NCBI RefSeq assembly: GCF_000003605.2
Contig: NW_003138725.1
Span: 1-26,420, forward strand
Direction: 5' to 3'
DNA: 26,420 nt
Source of the DNA: Saccoglossus kowalevskii
Taxonomy: Eukaryota > Hemichordata > Enteropneusta > Harrimaniidae
The position numbers and the translations under genes were made by a program. Positions 24,233-26,420 of the stretch are shown in pieces. Each line of letters opens with the position of its first letter. The stretch's first letter is position 1. The notes beneath the pieces were generated by a model that worked only from the letters and a program-made list of their open reading frames with translations, did no database searches and was not told the DNA's origin.

Positions 24233-26410
24233 CATCTGTGTTGCTAAATATCACACAGTATTGTCACCTGTGCTGTTAGATATCACACAGTGTTGTCACC
24301 TGTGTTGCTAGATATCACACTGTATTGTCACCTGTGTTGCTAGATATCACACAATATTGTCACCTGTGTTGTTAGATATCACACTGTATTGTCACCTGTG
24401 TTGCTAGATATCACACAGTATTGTCACCTGTGCTGTTAGATATCACACAGTATTGTCACCTGTGCTGTTAGATATCACACAGTGTTGTCACCTGTGCTGT
24501 TAGATATCACACAGTATTGTCACCTGTGCTGTTAGATATCACACAGTATTGTTACCTGTGATGTTAGATATCACACAGTATTGTCACCTGTGTTGCTAGA
24601 TATCAAACAGTATTGTCATCTGTGTTGCTAGATATCACAGTATTGTCACCTGTGCTGTTAGATATCACACAGTATTGTCATCTGTGTTGCTAGATATCAC
24701 AGTATTGTCACCTGTGTTGCTAGATATCACACAGTATTGTTTCCTGTGTTGTAGATATCACACTGTATTGTCACCTGTGTTGCTAGATAACTCACAATAT
24801 GTCACCTGTGTGTTAGATATCACACTGTATTGTCACCTGTGTTGCTAGATATCACACAGTATTGTCACCTGTGCTGTTAGATATCACACAGTGTTGTCAC
24901 CTGTGTTGCTAGATATCACACTGTATTGTCACCTGTGTTGCTAGATATCACACAATATTGTCACCTGTGTTGTTAGATATCACACTGTATTGTCAACTGT
25001 GTTGCTAGATATCACACAGTATTGTCACCTGTGCTGTTAGATATCACACAGTATTGTCACCTGTGCTGTTAGATATCACACAGTATTGTCACCTGTGCTG
25101 TTAGATATCACACAGTATTGTCACCTGTGCTGTTAGTTATCACACAGTATTGTCACCTGTGCTGTTAGATATCACACAGTATTGTCACCTGTGCTGTTAG
25201 ATATCACACAGTATTGTCACCTGTGCTGTTCGATATCACACATTATTGTCACCTGTGCTGTTAGATATCACACAGTATTGTCACCTGTGCTGTTAGATAT
25301 CACACAGCATTGTCACCTGTGCTGTTAGATATCACACAGTATTGTTACCTGTGCTGTTAGATATTACACAGTATTGCCACCTGTGTTGCTAGATATCAAA
25401 CAGTATTGTCATATGTGTTGCTAGGTATCACAGTGTTGTCATCTGTGTTGCTAGATATCACACAGTATTGTCATATCTGTTGCTAGATATCACACAGTAT
25501 TGTCACCTGTGTTGCTAGATACCACACTGTATTGTCACCTGTGTTGCTAGATATCAAACAGTATTGTCATATCTGTTGCTACATATCACACAGTATTGTC
25601 ACCTGTGTTGCTAGATATCACACAGTATTGTTTCCTGTGTTGTTAGATATCACACTGTATTGTCACCTGTGTTGCTAGATATCACACAATATTGTCACCT
25701 GTGTTGTTAGATATCACACTGTATTGTCACCTGTGTTGTTAGATATCACACAGTATTGTCACCTGTGCTGTTAGATATCACACAGTTTTGTCACCTGTGT
25801 TGCTAGATATCACACTGTATTGTCACCTGTGTTGCTAGGTATCACAGTGTTGTCACCTGTGTTGCTAGATATCACACAGTGTTGTCACCTGTGTTGCTAG
25901 ATACCGCACAATATTGTCACCTGTGTTGTTAGATACCACACTGTATTGTCACCTGTGTTGCTAGATATCAAACAGTATTGTCATATGTGTTGCTAGATAT
26001 CACACAGTATTGTCACCTGTGTTGCTAGATATCACACAGTATTGTTTCCTGTGTTGTTAGATATCACACTGTATTGTCACCTGTGTTGCTAGATATCACA
26101 CAATATTGTCACCTGTGTTGTTAGATATCACACTGTATTGTCATCTGTGTTGCTAGATATCACACAGTATTGTCGCCTGTGCTGTTAGATATCACACAGT
26201 GTTGTCACCTGTGTTGCTAGATATCACACTATTGTCACCAGTGTTGCTAGATATCACACTGTATTGTCACCTGTGTTGCTAGATATCACACAATATTGTC
26301 ACCTGTGTTGTTAGATATCACACTGTATTGTCACCTGTGCTGTTAGATATCACACAGTATTGTACACCTGTGCTGTTAGATATCACACAGTATTGTCATC
26401 TGTGCTGTTA

Positions 26411-26420
26411 GATATGATGA
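26411..26420 (+). repeat. Last bases leave the consensus: possible array edge or second diverged island
   Basis: The final unit reads GATATGATGA instead of GATATCACAC. This resembles GATATCTGATGA, which opens the diverged island at about 11453, less two bases. Ten bases are too few to decide between the true array end, another island or an isolated mutation. Confidence 0.35.

Larger units (their letters stand above)
2322..26414 (+). repeat. Giant 32 bp tandem array (minisatellite/satellite), about 750 copies
   Basis: The array runs from about 2322 to within ten bases of the window end, with a strict 32 bp period broken by rare 1-2 bp indels. In order, the consensus unit has GATATC, ACACAG, TATTG, TCACCTGTG and TTGCTA, about 41% GC and no CpG. 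Variation is limited to a few sites: ACACAG(TAT) versus ACACAATAT, ACACTGTAT or ACACAGTGT; TCACC versus TTTCC, TTACC, TCATC or TCATA; TTGCTA versus TTGTTA or CTGTTA; GATATC versus GATACC or GGTATC. The first units (2322-2520) are the most irregular, as expected at an array edge. No long ORF is possible: the TAG made by TTGCTAGA or TTGTTAGA occurs about once per unit, so each forward frame is stopped about every 96 bp. No transposase, LTR or terminal inverted repeat is seen. It may be a local expanded minisatellite or a heterochromatic satellite block. Confidence 0.98.

Noticed and set aside
2322-26414. CRISPR array (period near 32 bp)
   Set aside because: Units abut with no unique spacers, differences are point variants, and the context is an intron-containing animal gene.
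2322-26414. Conserved RNA hairpin per unit (CTGTGT and ACACAG flanking an 11-base loop)
   Set aside because: The arms pair in the consensus unit, but common variants (CTGTGT followed by ACACTG) break the pairing without consistent compensation, so there is no sign of selected structure.
2322-26414. Repeat-protein coding array on either strand
   Set aside because: The 32 bp unit shifts frame each copy. TAG on the plus strand and TAG or TGA on the minus strand close the frames within about 96 bp, and TTGCTA and TTGTTA variants both keep the plus-strand stop.

Overview
The window looks like animal nuclear DNA, probably from an invertebrate. It is AT-rich and carries a caspase (peptidase family C14) gene split by a GT-AG intron on the minus strand. 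There is nothing bacterial or viral in it: no dense ORFs, no operons, no Shine-Dalgarno sites. The species cannot be fixed from this sequence; a marine invertebrate such as a mollusc is a guess.

Region 1 (1-2321) is ordinary gene-bearing DNA. A three-copy 55-66 bp tandem repeat (1-150) lies beyond the 3' end of the caspase. The last coding exon (318-946) holds most of the large catalytic subunit, the linker and all of the small subunit. A 531 bp intron (947-1477) separates it from an upstream coding exon (1478-1582) that supplies the first strand of the caspase fold and one substrate-pocket arginine. The two exons join in phase (phase 1) with good splice signals. The start codon and any prodomain are not recognisable in the window, so the 5' exons should lie beyond 1582, possibly past the repeat array, or be lost.

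Region 2 (2322 to the window end, about 24.1 kb) is one tandem array of about 750 copies of a 32 bp unit. Nearly every copy has a GATATC site and a CACCTG E-box. The array is not random: sequence variants follow each other in fixed order, and blocks of 190, 928, 1,088, about 2,074, 2,455 and 4,980 bp recur with shared private mutations, giving nested higher-order repeats. A strongly diverged island (about 11449-11685) survives in the middle. Old 32 bp-phased units sit outside the left edge (1979-2100). The last ten bases depart from the consensus in a way that resembles the start of the island.

The array is not protein-coding: 32 is not a multiple of three, so the TAG in each unit reaches every forward frame within three units. 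It is not a CRISPR array because there are no unique spacers. The main points of interest are the size and layered history of the array and its place immediately 5' of the visible caspase exons.
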